From contig JBGCFG010000010.1 in NCBI GenBank assembly GCA_045106815.1, positions 1-64,000 of the forward strand: a DNA stretch of 64,000 nucleotides. The letters run 5' to 3'. The translations under genes were made by a program, and so were the position numbers. Each line of letters starts with the position of its first letter. The stretch's first letter is position 1. Shown piece by piece: positions 36,092-44,926 of this stretch. Origin of the DNA: JAUIAI01 sp045106815. GTDB taxonomy: Bacteria; Pseudomonadota; Gammaproteobacteria; Burkholderiales; Burkholderiaceae_E. The notes beneath the pieces are model-generated. The model ran no database searches. It had not been told where the DNA came from and saw nothing but the letters and a program-made list of their open reading frames with translations.

Positions 36092-36811
36092 CTAACCCTG
36101 GCTTGAACGGTAATACCGCGCATGCAACGACTGCGCAGATGCCCCGAAAAACCACCTGAGGCGATAGCTCCACATCAGAAGCATCGTTCTAAAAACGCCC
36201 TGCTCTTCCCAGCGCCGCGGACTGACTTTGAGGCGAGCCTCAATGCGGTAGGGAGTGCCGGCGGCTTTTTTAAGCCGGCTTGAAATTTCAATGTCTTCCA
36301 TCAACGGAATGTCAGCAAAGCCCTCTATCCGCCGCCACAAGTCGACGGGTACGAGTAAGCCTTGATCACCGGTGCAAATGCCCGTCAAAGCCGAACGTTC
36401 ATTCATAAACCAGCCAATGAGATGCAACAGACCAAGGCGCCAACCCATAAGTTTTTCGCTGGTTAGTTCAACATCGAATCGAGACCAACGGTGAGTCGGA
36501 CACGCCTGCAATGCCGTCGGCCATTGCGCGGGTAGCGCAATATCTGCGTGAAGAAACAGAAGTGCATCGACGGGCGCACTTCCTTCAAGCGCGCGGGCAG
36601 CCCCAGCATTCATCTGTTTTGCTCTACCACGCGGCGCGGTTATCACAGTGGCGCCCGCTTCTTTAGCGATTGCGGCAGTACCGTCGCTACTACCGGCGTC
36701 AACCACAATGCAGATGGCGGCGCCTTCAAGTACCGATGCAACCAGAACGCCGATCGAGCCAGCCTCATTGAGAGCCGGAATGACAACGGCAATCGAATTT
36801 GGCGGGCACAC
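36092..36811 (-). CDS. TIGR04283-type glycosyltransferase family 2 (rSAM/selenodomain-associated transferase 2)
   Basis: A 239-residue GT-A fold protein: VVIPALNEAGSIGVLV at the N-terminus, VDAGSSDGTAAIA, a metal-binding DxD-like LFLHADIAL, and an acceptor-side MEDIEISSRLKKAG-like helix (LMEDIEISSRL). It starts with GTG and lies 21 bp after the DUF547 gene and 8 bp before the TIGR04282 gene. The pair of transferases side by side is a known mark of the rSAM/selenodomain gene set. The C-terminus has a hydrophobic segment (MLLMWSYRLRWFFG) that may touch the membrane. Confidence 0.82.
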   Translation of the reverse strand: MCPPNSIAVVIPALNEAGSIGVLVASVLEGAAICIVVDAGSSDGTAAIAKEAGATVITAPRGRAKQMNAGAARALEGSAPVDALLFLHADIALPAQWPTALQACPTHRWSRFDVELTSEKLMGWRLGLLHLIGWFMNERSALTGICTGDQGLLVPVDLWRRIEGFADIPLMEDIEISSRLKKAAGTPYRIEARLKVSPRRWEEQGVFRTMLLMWSYRLRWFFGASAQSLHARYYRSSQG

Positions 36812-36832
36812 AGACCTGATTAAGGCTTCGGC

Positions 36833-37705
36833 TTAGCGCTTATTTAGCGCCCAGTCGTAGTCGGTAAAGTCAATATCGATCTTGCCATCTTTGATGCGCG
36901 CTTGGACCGCTGGGTCATCGCTTAGCTCGGCCGCATAGCGGGCCAGAAACTGCTCGCGTGAGTTAATGCCCATATCGCCCTGGGTAAAGTCGCCTTCATA
37001 CCAGTCGAGCAACTTGGTTACTTTCAGTTCATCGTCGGACGCATCATAGTAGTTGCGTGTCTTATCGTTGAAAAACCGCTTTGTGGAGTCTTCCAGGCTA
37101 GCTTCAAGCGTTTCGGGCGTCAGGGCCTCGGGGCGTAATGCCGGGCAGCCAATTGAGGCGCAGTTGACCACAAAGTGAATCCGCGGCTCTTTGTACTTAC
37201 CTGACTCTCGGATCTGGGTGTGCTCTACCCAGTCGAGCGTTCTCTTCTCGCCAAGCAGTTCAAAAAAGTCCTTTGACCATGGCGAACTAAACAAGCTACC
37301 CAGATCTTTGATTGAGTCCAGGTCCGGGTATTCGGTGAGGATCAACTCAACCGTGAAGGCGTTATAGGCATTGATAAGAAAGACCAGTTGCTCGTCTCGG
37401 CTAAAACTGTCGAACTGAGTCTGGGTGACAGCCGACATCCGTGCCAGGACTTTACCCAACGCAGCGCGGTCTTTCTTAAAGCCTGCATAGTCTACCGCCG
37501 TGGCCGTGCCTTTGGCATTCCAGGCCACGTACTTACCCAATAGTTCAGTAAATGCTGGATAACCGTGATCGAACGCGCCGTTCGCCGCTTTAGCAGAAGT
37601 TTGAAACAGGCCGAACACCAAAGCCAAAGTCAGCGCTGCCACCGTCATCGTCTGGCGCAAGAATGCACCCGGTGATTTTCGAACTAGGAGATTTGAAGTC
37701 ATCAT
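36833..37705 (-). CDS. DUF547 exported protein
   Basis: The 290-residue protein has an N-terminal signal or anchor helix (MTVAALTLALVFGLF, ~20-34, then TSAKAANG). It continues into a DUF547 domain with FLINAYNAFTVELIL, RIHFVVNCASIGCPAL and NYYDASDDELKVTKLLDWYEGDF-like stretches. The Cys in NCASIGCP is the conserved candidate catalytic residue of this papain-like-fold family. It probably works in the periplasm. It is the fourth gene of the rSAM-associated set, 151 bp after the TVP38-reductase fusion gene. Confidence 0.82.
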   Translation of the reverse strand: MMTSNLLVRKSPGAFLRQTMTVAALTLALVFGLFQTSAKAANGAFDHGYPAFTELLGKYVAWNAKGTATAVDYAGFKKDRAALGKVLARMSAVTQTQFDSFSRDEQLVFLINAYNAFTVELILTEYPDLDSIKDLGSLFSSPWSKDFFELLGEKRTLDWVEHTQIRESGKYKEPRIHFVVNCASIGCPALRPEALTPETLEASLEDSTKRFFNDKTRNYYDASDDELKVTKLLDWYEGDFTQGDMGINSREQFLARYAAELSDDPAVQARIKDGKIDIDFTDYDWALNKR

Positions 37706-37763
37706 TGGTTTAATTCCATCACAGGCTAGACCTGCTTAACGGGAGGAGGATTTTTTTGGATGA

Positions 37764-37777
37764 CGGGGCGTGCCCCG
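37764..37777. repeat. Short GC-rich palindrome between DUF547 and TVP38-reductase genes
   Basis: CGGGGC-GT-GCCCCG lies in the 151-bp gap. A T-run precedes it on the plus strand, but none follows it in the direction of transcription (minus), so I do not call it a terminator. Confidence 0.4.
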
Positions 37778-37856
37778 CCAGTACTTCTACAACGAATGAA
37801 TCTACTAAGACTGCTTACACTGCTAATACTGAATGAGTCAGGTTAATACCGCGAAA

Positions 37857-40034
37857 CTAACTCCGTTCCCAGTCATGCAGCTTTTTCACATACGACAAGA
37901 GCTTTTCGGGCTTGTTCGCTTTTTGCCACTCGCTGGCCGCGTACTTGTTAGATTCGGCCAGTGTTGGATAGATATGGATCGTGCCCATAATCTTCTTCAA
38001 GCCGAGCTTGTACTTCATCGCCAATACAAATTCAGCAATCAGATCACCGGCGTGCTCTCCCACAATAGTCACACCCAGGATGGTGTCCTTACCAGGCACT
38101 GTAAGCACCTTGACCACACCATGGGCCACTTCATCGGCAATGGCACGGTCCAGGTCATCAATGCCATAGGTCGTGACCTCATACGCAATGTCCTTCTCTT
38201 TGGCCTCGGTCTCGTTCAAGCCAACCCGAGCAACCTCTGGCTCGGTGAACGTCGCCCAAGGAATGACAGAGTAATCAACACGGAACTTTTTAAATCGTCC
38301 GAACAAGGCGTTTACTGATGCAAACCATGCCATGTGAGCGGCGGTATGCGTGAACTGATATGGACCGGCCACATCTCCCGCAGCATAGATGTTGGGATAG
38401 TTTGTTTGCAAAAACTCGTTAACTTCAACTGTGCGTCTCTTGCTGACCGGGATTTCCAGCTCTTCCATACCAAAGCCCGTCACGCGCGCGCTGCGGCCAA
38501 GGGCACAGAGCATTTGATCAAACTCAATCTCCACCGTCTCATTAGCGGCATCCGTACGCTCAGCCACCAGGAACTTTCGGCCGTCTCGAAGTTCAAATCG
38601 AACCGCTTTGTGATTGACCCGCACATCTATGCCGTCGGCTCTGAATTGCTCAAGCACCATGTCGGAGATTTCAGGATCTTCCCGGCCCATGATTCTGGGC
38701 GCCATCTCGACCTGGGTCACCTGGCTTCCGAGACGGTGGAATGACTGGGCAAGCTCACAACCGATCGGACCGCCACCCAATACCAGCAAGCGCTTTGGCT
38801 GCTCCCGAATCGTCCATACAGTGTCTGACGTCAGGTAACCCACATCATCAATGCCGGGTATTGGCGGCACCAGAGGCTGTGCGCCAGTGGCGATCACAAT
38901 GTTTTTGGTTGTGAGTGTTTGCGTTTCGCCAGTAGGGTTGCCCTCGTCATCACGCAGCTCGATTTCAACTTCCCATGGCGTTTTGATCTTGGCCTGACCG
39001 ATCACCACATCGACACCCATGCCCTGATAACGCTCAACCGAATCATGGGGCTCAATGGCTTTCACAACACGCCCTACCCGATCCATCACGTCGGTGAACT
39101 CATAGCGGCTACTCATTTCAGCAATACCGTATTTCGCTGAGTGCTTGCTAGTGTGCACGAGCTTTGCTGATTTGATCAGCGCCTTGGAAGGGACACAGCC
39201 ATAGTTGAGGCAATCGCCTCCCATCTTGTGGCCCTCAACCAGCGTCACCTCTGCCTTCACAGCCGCGCCAATCAAAGAGGTCACCAGGCCCGCACTACCC
39301 GCGCCAATCACGACCAGGTTTCGATCAAAATGATCCGGTTTGGTCCAGCCTTCGTAGACTTTCTTTGCTTTGATTGCCTCAATCACTCGTTTAGCAATGA
39401 GGGGCAAAATGCCGAGCACAACGAATGAGCCAAGCAATGCAGGCGACAAGATGCCCTGCAAAGAATCGATCTGCGCCAGTTGCGTACCTACATTCACATA
39501 CACAATCGTGCCGAGCAGCATTCCGACCTGGCTAACCCAATAAAACGTGAAGGTCTTGAGCTTGGTCAGACCCATCAACAGGTTGATCACCCAGAAAGGG
39601 AATGCAGGCACCAGCCGCAGTGTGAAAAGATAGAACGCACCATCGCGATCAACCCCTTCGTTAATCGCATTCAGTTTGGTCCCCAGCTTGCCTTGCACCC
39701 AGTCGCGGGCGAGAAACCGTGAGACGAGAAACGCCAGAGTCGCACCGATCGTAGAGGCAAACGACACGATGATGACACCCAACACCAATCCGAAAATGGC
39801 ACCGGCCAACAGTGTCAGCAGTGAAATAATGGGCAACGAAAACGCGGCCGTTGCAACGTAAGCCACAAAGAAAACGGCGATGAAAACAACCGGATTTGCC
39901 TTGTACTGGTCGGTGAGGTTTTGTTGCTGCGCTTTGATGTTCTCAAGTGTGAAGTACTGCTGGAGATCAAAAGCGAAAAAGGCGATGATGGCAGCCAAAA
40001 TCAGGCCGACCACAATTATTTTTTTCTTATCCAT
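37857..40034 (-). CDS. Fusion of TVP38/DedA-like membrane domain with FAD-dependent disulfide oxidoreductase
   Basis: Residues 1-~225 hold five to six membrane segments and the SNARE-associated/TVP38 signature (LLTLLAGAIFGLVLG..., FTLRLVPAFPFWVINLL). Residues ~238-725 are a full pyridine-nucleotide disulfide oxidoreductase: FAD loop GAGSAG (244-249), redox disulfide C275/C280 (GGDCLNYGC), a second nucleotide loop (VLGGGPIGCELAQ), and a dimerisation domain in which the usual His-Glu pair appears as HIYPTLAE. It resembles mercuric reductase or dihydrolipoyl dehydrogenase but lacks the terminal CC of MerA. It could couple NAD(P)H to a membrane-linked thiol or quinone. The real substrate is unknown. 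Confidence 0.85.
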   Translation of the reverse strand: MDKKKIIVVGLILAAIIAFFAFDLQQYFTLENIKAQQQNLTDQYKANPVVFIAVFFVAYVATAAFSLPIISLLTLLAGAIFGLVLGVIIVSFASTIGATLAFLVSRFLARDWVQGKLGTKLNAINEGVDRDGAFYLFTLRLVPAFPFWVINLLMGLTKLKTFTFYWVSQVGMLLGTIVYVNVGTQLAQIDSLQGILSPALLGSFVVLGILPLIAKRVIEAIKAKKVYEGWTKPDHFDRNLVVIGAGSAGLVTSLIGAAVKAEVTLVEGHKMGGDCLNYGCVPSKALIKSAKLVHTSKHSAKYGIAEMSSRYEFTDVMDRVGRVVKAIEPHDSVERYQGMGVDVVIGQAKIKTPWEVEIELRDDEGNPTGETQTLTTKNIVIATGAQPLVPPIPGIDDVGYLTSDTVWTIREQPKRLLVLGGGPIGCELAQSFHRLGSQVTQVEMAPRIMGREDPEISDMVLEQFRADGIDVRVNHKAVRFELRDGRKFLVAERTDAANETVEIEFDQMLCALGRSARVTGFGMEELEIPVSKRRTVEVNEFLQTNYPNIYAAGDVAGPYQFTHTAAHMAWFASVNALFGRFKKFRVDYSVIPWATFTEPEVARVGLNETEAKEKDIAYEVTTYGIDDLDRAIADEVAHGVVKVLTVPGKDTILGVTIVGEHAGDLIAEFVLAMKYKLGLKKIMGTIHIYPTLAESNKYAASEWQKANKPEKLLSYVKKLHDWERS

Positions 40035-40085
40035 GGGGTCCGTCTGGAGGTCCGGTTTGTTAGAAGGAGGATTGAAAAGGAGGTT

Positions 40086-41102
40086 TTACCGCCGCTTGAA
40101 GCCGCCACGTGCCGCCTGCGACAAACAATAGTCTGGACCAGAACAGATTCTTTTCATATACGAAGCATCCGCAGGTGATTTTTCTGGCCAAATTTCCGAA
40201 AAAGTGGCCAGCCAGGCATCAAAATTGAAACGAACAGGCAGTGCTGCGATCTCCGTGCCCCTCATCTTCGCTGAATACAGCGGCTTAACCGGTGCCGGCG
40301 CAGACCCATTTGCTGCAATCCGACTGATAATCCCTGCCGTGCTGCCGCGCGAGTTGGCCATCCCTGCCGAGCCATTGTTGATAACCGCCAGATCTTCCCT
40401 CATGAGGGGCCAGTCGGCAACCGGTAGACAAGTATGACTGGACGCAATCAGGTTCAACTCGTGCGTTTGCATAAATGTTCGCAGCCCCTGACTCCAGGTG
40501 TTGACCAGTTGGTCCTGTGCCAAACCCCACCCCGCCAGTGACTCATGGTCACCATGTGTAACAGCCACTCGCAGATCGCCAATCTGCCAATGACTTGCCA
40601 TCGGCAAATTCATAAGCGATGCGATTTGGGCATCTCCGACGCCCTTTCGCCCGGCGTAGATCAGGCTCGCCATGATGCTATTGGACCATTGCACTTCCTG
40701 GTCAGACACGCTTTCAGGATAGGCACAGCCGCAGCCGGCGGCGTCATCGTCCAACCGGGCCATTTCGGTTTCAACATTGCCGCGCTGACGATAGTAAGCA
40801 CTCGATCGCTGTTCAAGCGTCCGGAACAGACTGGGCGAGGCATCGAACCAATGAAAATCGCCATTAAAGACGATCTCGCAAGTTGCACCGGGATTCAATC
40901 TGCGTTCGGCTTGGATTAGCGCTTCAATGACATCGAGCGCATACGGGTTTCCGTACAAGCCGCCAACGACATACAAAATGTCCGCGGCCAGCTCTGCTGG
41001 GCCGGCAAAGATCTCGGGCTTGACTCGATAGTCAGGTGGACAAAATCTACCTGCCAGCCCAGTGGCTTCGTCTAGGAGTCCCGCTTGCACTGCCTGAATC
41101 AA
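40086..41102 (-). CDS. Metallophosphatase-like protein of the rSAM-associated cluster
   Basis: The 338-residue protein has the spaced motifs of the calcineurin-like phosphoesterase fold: DILYVVGGLYGN (~41-52) in place of the usual GDxHG, NGDFHWFD (~80-87), VTHGDHESL and SSHTCLP. Metal-binding Asp, His and Asn are present in most blocks, but the first block looks altered (GGLYGN). The start is TTG, overlapping the stop of the radical SAM gene as TTGA, so the two are translationally coupled. The C-terminal part is Cys-containing (RICSGPDYC). The phosphorylated substrate is not known. Confidence 0.7.
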   Translation of the reverse strand: MIQAVQAGLLDEATGLAGRFCPPDYRVKPEIFAGPAELAADILYVVGGLYGNPYALDVIEALIQAERRLNPGATCEIVFNGDFHWFDASPSLFRTLEQRSSAYYRQRGNVETEMARLDDDAAGCGCAYPESVSDQEVQWSNSIMASLIYAGRKGVGDAQIASLMNLPMASHWQIGDLRVAVTHGDHESLAGWGLAQDQLVNTWSQGLRTFMQTHELNLIASSHTCLPVADWPLMREDLAVINNGSAGMANSRGSTAGIISRIAANGSAPAPVKPLYSAKMRGTEIAALPVRFNFDAWLATFSEIWPEKSPADASYMKRICSGPDYCLSQAARGGFKRR

Positions 41103-42100
41103 CCAGCCAACGTGGTCGCTGGCTGACTGCCTGCCTCCAGTGCGGGCTCATCTAATGCGCCGCCGCATGAACTACCCTGGCCAGCCGTGCAGCCAAAGCA
41201 ATGGTCCCGGACAACAATGTCCGTCCCGTCCAGCGAGTGGGCGACTAACTCAGTGATGTGAGTTTTGATCTTGTCGCCGTTGTTGACCGGCAGACCGAGC
41301 ATTTGATTGAAGTCGCAGTCGTAGACATACCCTTCGTGATCTACGCTGATGAGATCGCGGCACATGACGGCATCAAGGTTGTCGTCGCGGTGTGCTTGTT
41401 GCAGCACATCCATGTACTCGTCGAAGCGGCCCTTACTCACGAGTGTCGATCCGAAGCGCTGGATGGGCATATTGGCGATCGTGAACAGGCTGGAGAACCG
41501 GATGCCAAATTCATCACCTAGAAAGCGACGATAGTCTTCTTCGAGTTCGATCTGAGACGGGGGCAGCACCGGGCCCTGAGGGTTGTAGACCAGATTCAAT
41601 ACCCGGTCATCGCCGTATCCGAGCGAGTTGAGCTTTTGCAGGCCTGCAATACTCTTGTCAAATACGCCTTTGCCTCGTTGGGCATCAACATTGTCCTGCG
41701 AGTAGCACGGTAGCGACGCGGTGATTTCAACATCCTGTTCTGCCAAGAAGTCGGCCAGCGTCTCTTGACCCGGCTCGAACATCACCGTCAGGTTACAGCG
41801 GTCCATCACGCGAATGCCCGCTGCTCTTGCCTCAGTCACGAGACGACGAAACTCTTGATTTAGTTCCGGAGCTCCGCCCGTCAAATCGAGCAGAGACACC
41901 TTCGTACTACGCGCAAAATCAAGCACCTCATCGACCGTCTGGGCAGACATCATTTCGGTGCGGTTGGGGCCAGCATTGACATGGCAATGAACGCACGACT
42001 GATTGCAAAGGTACCCAAGGTTGACCTGCAGGGTGTTAACGCTCCTACGCTTGATGGCGGGAAAACGGGATTTGCGTAGGAGAGGTAGAACGTTGTGCAT
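41099..42100 (-). CDS. ArsS-like radical SAM/Cys-rich protein (TIGR04167 family)
   Basis: A 333-residue radical SAM enzyme with C32-x3-C36-x2-C39 (CNQSCVHC), the LDLTGGAPELN strand and a C-terminal DUF3641 Cys-rich domain (CDFNQM, HCFGCTAGQGSSCGG). Family members include ArsS of arsenosugar biosynthesis and a selenocysteine-containing branch. Here the tail keeps cysteines and I see no in-frame TGA that would encode selenocysteine. There is no arsM beside it, so arsenosugar synthesis is not implied. It is the first gene of the six-gene minus-strand set. Confidence 0.85.
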   Translation of the reverse strand: MHNVLPLLRKSRFPAIKRRSVNTLQVNLGYLCNQSCVHCHVNAGPNRTEMMSAQTVDEVLDFARSTKVSLLDLTGGAPELNQEFRRLVTEARAAGIRVMDRCNLTVMFEPGQETLADFLAEQDVEITASLPCYSQDNVDAQRGKGVFDKSIAGLQKLNSLGYGDDRVLNLVYNPQGPVLPPSQIELEEDYRRFLGDEFGIRFSSLFTIANMPIQRFGSTLVSKGRFDEYMDVLQQAHRDDNLDAVMCRDLISVDHEGYVYDCDFNQMLGLPVNNGDKIKTHITELVAHSLDGTDIVVRDHCFGCTAGQGSSCGGALDEPALEAGSQPATTLAG

Positions 42101-42135
42101 GCAGGCGTCTCAACAATAAAAGGTAGAACAAAGTC

Positions 42136-42159
42136 ATTGTAGACTGGGTCGTTACCCAG
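42136..42159 (-). promoter_or_regulatory. Putative promoter and operator of the rSAM-associated operon
   Basis: A minus-strand TACAAT (-10; 42136-42141) lies 35 bp upstream of the radical SAM ATG. A perfect 6-4-6 palindrome, CTGGGT-CGTT-ACCCAG (42144-42159), fills the -10/-35 spacer, where a regulator of the MerR type or a repressor could act. The -35 itself is poor. Confidence 0.45.
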
Positions 42160-42279
42160 AACATTCCTTACGCAAACAGATTTCATCGGCGGGCTCCGTA
42201 TGAGGCAAAACCTCCCTAAATGCTCACTTTGGCGTGGTGCCGAAACATCGCTATTGGCCGATGACTGGATGGTCATGTT

Positions 42280-43437
42280 TTGTCAGTGATAAACCCTGAA
42301 CAAAAGACCGCACTGCTAACCCTGGGCCGGCTTCCCAAGGCGCTGGATGTGGCACGGGCGCTGGCTGGCGCCGGCTACCGGGTTATCGTGGCTGAGCCTT
42401 TCGCATGGCATCTCTGCCGAGTATCACGATCGGTCAGCCGAAGCTACCAAACGCCTGCGCCCAATGACGGCCCGGATCGCTACCGACAGGCACTTCTGGA
42501 CATCATTGAGCGCGAGCAGGTCGATTTGGTCGTTCCGGTCTCGGAGGAAGCCATGCACGTTGTCTTGCTGGCTCCAGCTTTACCTGCTCGCACCCGGCTT
42601 CTGGCCAGCCGCGCCGATCTCGTGAGGCAACTGCACGACAAGCAAGCCTTCATAGCGCTCGCCAGGGAAAATAAGCTACTTGTTCCCGACACCACACGAC
42701 TAGGGACTGAGCAGGCGCGGCAACTGATTGCGCGAGAGCCGGTGGTGATCAAACCGGTTTATTCCTGCGCAGGCAACGAGATCGCGTTTCTGGCAGCGGG
42801 TGACCCGCTCCCCGCGGCAGACCCGAACCGACCGTTACTGGTGCAAAAGCGTCTAGACGGTGCGCACTTGAGTACGCAAAGCCTTGCACATCGTGGCCGC
42901 CTGCTTGGATCAGTGACTTATCGGGGAACGCTTTTTTCGGGCACCGTCGCCGCTGGGTTTGAGCAGGCGCCCAACGCCGCAGTAGACGACTGGGTAAGAA
43001 CCTTTGTAGACCAGACGCAATACAGCGGTTTTATCGCGTTTGACTTCATCTGCGATGAGCGGGGTCGGCCCCACGCAATCGAATGCAATCCCCGCCTCAC
43101 GAGTGGCATTCACTTCATGGAACCAAGCTCCCTGGCCTCGGCAATGCTCAATCCGGCATCGGCATCAGAGATCTTGTTGAGGCCCGCCACGAAACTGCAT
43201 CAGTTCTACACAACCCTCACAGAAAGCCAGTCAGCAATGTTTCGCCCGGCCAAATTCAAGCCCTACCTGGACATGATGCGAAGTCATCGTGATGTGACGT
43301 GGGACAAAAATGATCCGTGGCCGTTTTTGCTGATGACACCTTTGTCATGGCCAATCCTTTCGCGTGCGATCCTGCGCGGCATAAGCCTAGGCGAAGCCGC
43401 CACTCAGGACATTGCACGACTATCTGCCAAGCACTAA
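42280..43437 (+). CDS. ATP-grasp domain protein (carboxylate-amine ligase-like)
   Basis: The 385-residue protein has an N-terminal Rossmann-like domain (LLTLGRLPKALDVARALAGAGYRVIVAE), the pre-ATP-grasp helix (DKQAFIALARENKLLVPDT), a nucleotide-binding VVIKPVYSCAGNEI and the metal-binding ECNPRLTSGIHF. ATP-grasp ligases join a carboxylate to an amine or thiol through an acyl phosphate. The TTG at 42280 or GTG at 42286 could be the start. It is divergent from the radical SAM operon and convergent with the P450 gene, so it could belong to either accessory unit. Substrate unknown. Confidence 0.8.
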   Translation: MSVINPEQKTALLTLGRLPKALDVARALAGAGYRVIVAEPFAWHLCRVSRSVSRSYQTPAPNDGPDRYRQALLDIIEREQVDLVVPVSEEAMHVVLLAPALPARTRLLASRADLVRQLHDKQAFIALARENKLLVPDTTRLGTEQARQLIAREPVVIKPVYSCAGNEIAFLAAGDPLPAADPNRPLLVQKRLDGAHLSTQSLAHRGRLLGSVTYRGTLFSGTVAAGFEQAPNAAVDDWVRTFVDQTQYSGFIAFDFICDERGRPHAIECNPRLTSGIHFMEPSSLASAMLNPASASEILLRPATKLHQFYTTLTESQSAMFRPAKFKPYLDMMRSHRDVTWDKNDPWPFLLMTPLSWPILSRAILRGISLGEAATQDIARLSAKH

Positions 43438-43449
43438 GCGAACAGGTGA

Positions 43450-44880
43450 TTAAGCGCCGAAGGCCCGGCTCACCTTGATCATGATCTGGCGCGATGGGCG
43501 AGTTGTTAGGCGGGCAACCGGCTGGACTTTGTCCGCATCGACCGCACTGAAGTCATACCGCCTCGCCAGACGTGCAATGATCAACGCACTTTCCACATTG
43601 GCAAAGCTTGCCCCAGCGCAAACCCTGGGGCCCACCCCAAATGGCAGATAGGCACCTGCGGTGAGCTCACCTTCGCGTGCCGGACTAAAGCGATCGGGGT
43701 CGAACATCTCAGGTGTCTTCCACAGCTTTCGATGGCGGTGGATGGTCCACGGCGACACCATGATCATGGCCCCCCGCTTGGCGGTTAGCTTGCCAAGTTT
43801 GGTTTTCTCCATGGCCACCCGGGGAATGAAGGTGATCGGTGGATACAAACGCAGCGTTTCGCGGAAGACATTGCGTACAAACGTCAGGTCACGAATTTGC
43901 TCAAACTCGATGGGGCCGTCGCCTGCTACCTGCTTCACCTCCTCACGAATCCGCCTGGTGACATCAGGCCGGGTGGCCAGAATATAAAACACCCAGGTCA
44001 AGACGCTCGCTGTCGTTTCATGACCTGCCAGAAAAAACACGCCAAGCTGATCGATCAGTTCTTTGCGCGTAAAGGCAGCGTTATCAACCGGACTGCGCGC
44101 CTCAATGATGGCACTGGCAATATCGTTGAAGGCGTGAGACGCTGCACCCAAGTCAGCATCATTCGACGCAAGATGCGAGTCAACCAGTTGGCCAAGGTGG
44201 CGCCGGATTCGCTCGCAGGCGTTTAACACGTCCTGGTGCTGCTTCACTGGCGTGAAGGCCGGTTCAAAAATGAGTCGGCGCAACTCAACCTGTGCCACTG
44301 AGCGCTCAAAAACCGTGAATGACTCAAATACTTCTTTGGCAATTTGTGACTTCAATGAGGTCGTAAACACCGAGCGGCAAATGATGTCTGCCGTCAAATG
44401 GCTCATCGTCAAATCAAGTGAAAATGATTCCTGACTTGCCGCTTGTCTGTCTAACCGCTCCTGGTAGTCGTCAACGGCCAAGACCATCGAGCCGAACGCG
44501 CGATTGATCCGCATCATCGACAGCGCCGGGTCAATCATGTCTCGCTGCCGGCGCCATTGCTCACCGCTCGAAACAAAGATGGACTCTCCAACAAGTGGGT
44601 CAAGCGCGCTGACCATTAAGTCGTTTTTTGGAAAAATCCCATCTGCATCTGTTAGTACCCGGCGAGCAAGCGCCGGATCATTCACGACCAGGATGTCGCG
44701 CCGAGAGTAGCCAAGGCGTCCTACCATGTTGTGGTATGCGTTCGCCGGCAGCAGGCCAAGTAAGTTGCCATCGCCTTGCAGAATCACCCTGATCAGAGAC
44801 GCGATCGGCGTCATCGGCCTCGGCGCAGGAGGTCGAAACACCTGGGTCGTTTCAGATTGCGTTGAATTGTTCTGGGGCAT
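43450..44880 (-). CDS. Cytochrome P450
   Basis: This 476-residue P450 has the I-helix oxygen-binding motif AGHETTASV, the K-helix ExxR in FRETLRLYPP, and the haem-binding loop FGVGPRVCAGA with its Cys ligand. The long N-terminus lacks a membrane anchor, as usual in bacteria. I used ATG 44880; the frame extends to 44928, but that would overlap the start of the divergent membrane gene. Its closeness to two carotenoid desaturases suggests a carotenoid or terpenoid hydroxylase, which is inference only. Redox partners are not nearby. Confidence 0.9.
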   Translation of the reverse strand: MPQNNSTQSETTQVFRPPAPRPMTPIASLIRVILQGDGNLLGLLPANAYHNMVGRLGYSRRDILVVNDPALARRVLTDADGIFPKNDLMVSALDPLVGESIFVSSGEQWRRQRDMIDPALSMMRINRAFGSMVLAVDDYQERLDRQAASQESFSLDLTMSHLTADIICRSVFTTSLKSQIAKEVFESFTVFERSVAQVELRRLIFEPAFTPVKQHQDVLNACERIRRHLGQLVDSHLASNDADLGAASHAFNDIASAIIEARSPVDNAAFTRKELIDQLGVFFLAGHETTASVLTWVFYILATRPDVTRRIREEVKQVAGDGPIEFEQIRDLTFVRNVFRETLRLYPPITFIPRVAMEKTKLGKLTAKRGAMIMVSPWTIHRHRKLWKTPEMFDPDRFSPAREGELTAGAYLPFGVGPRVCAGASFANVESALIIARLARRYDFSAVDADKVQPVARLTTRPSRQIMIKVSRAFGA

Positions 44881-44926
44881 GGCAGTGCAGGTTTTCACCG
44901 TGAAAGGTTTCGAACATAATGGTGCC

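Noticed and set aside
41099..41102. Possible selenocysteine readthrough at the TGA joining the radical SAM and phosphatase genes
   Set aside because: The family name mentions a selenodomain, but this TGA follows a completed Cys-rich tail, lies in a TTGA start overlap, and the next gene is in a different frame, so it is a normal stop.
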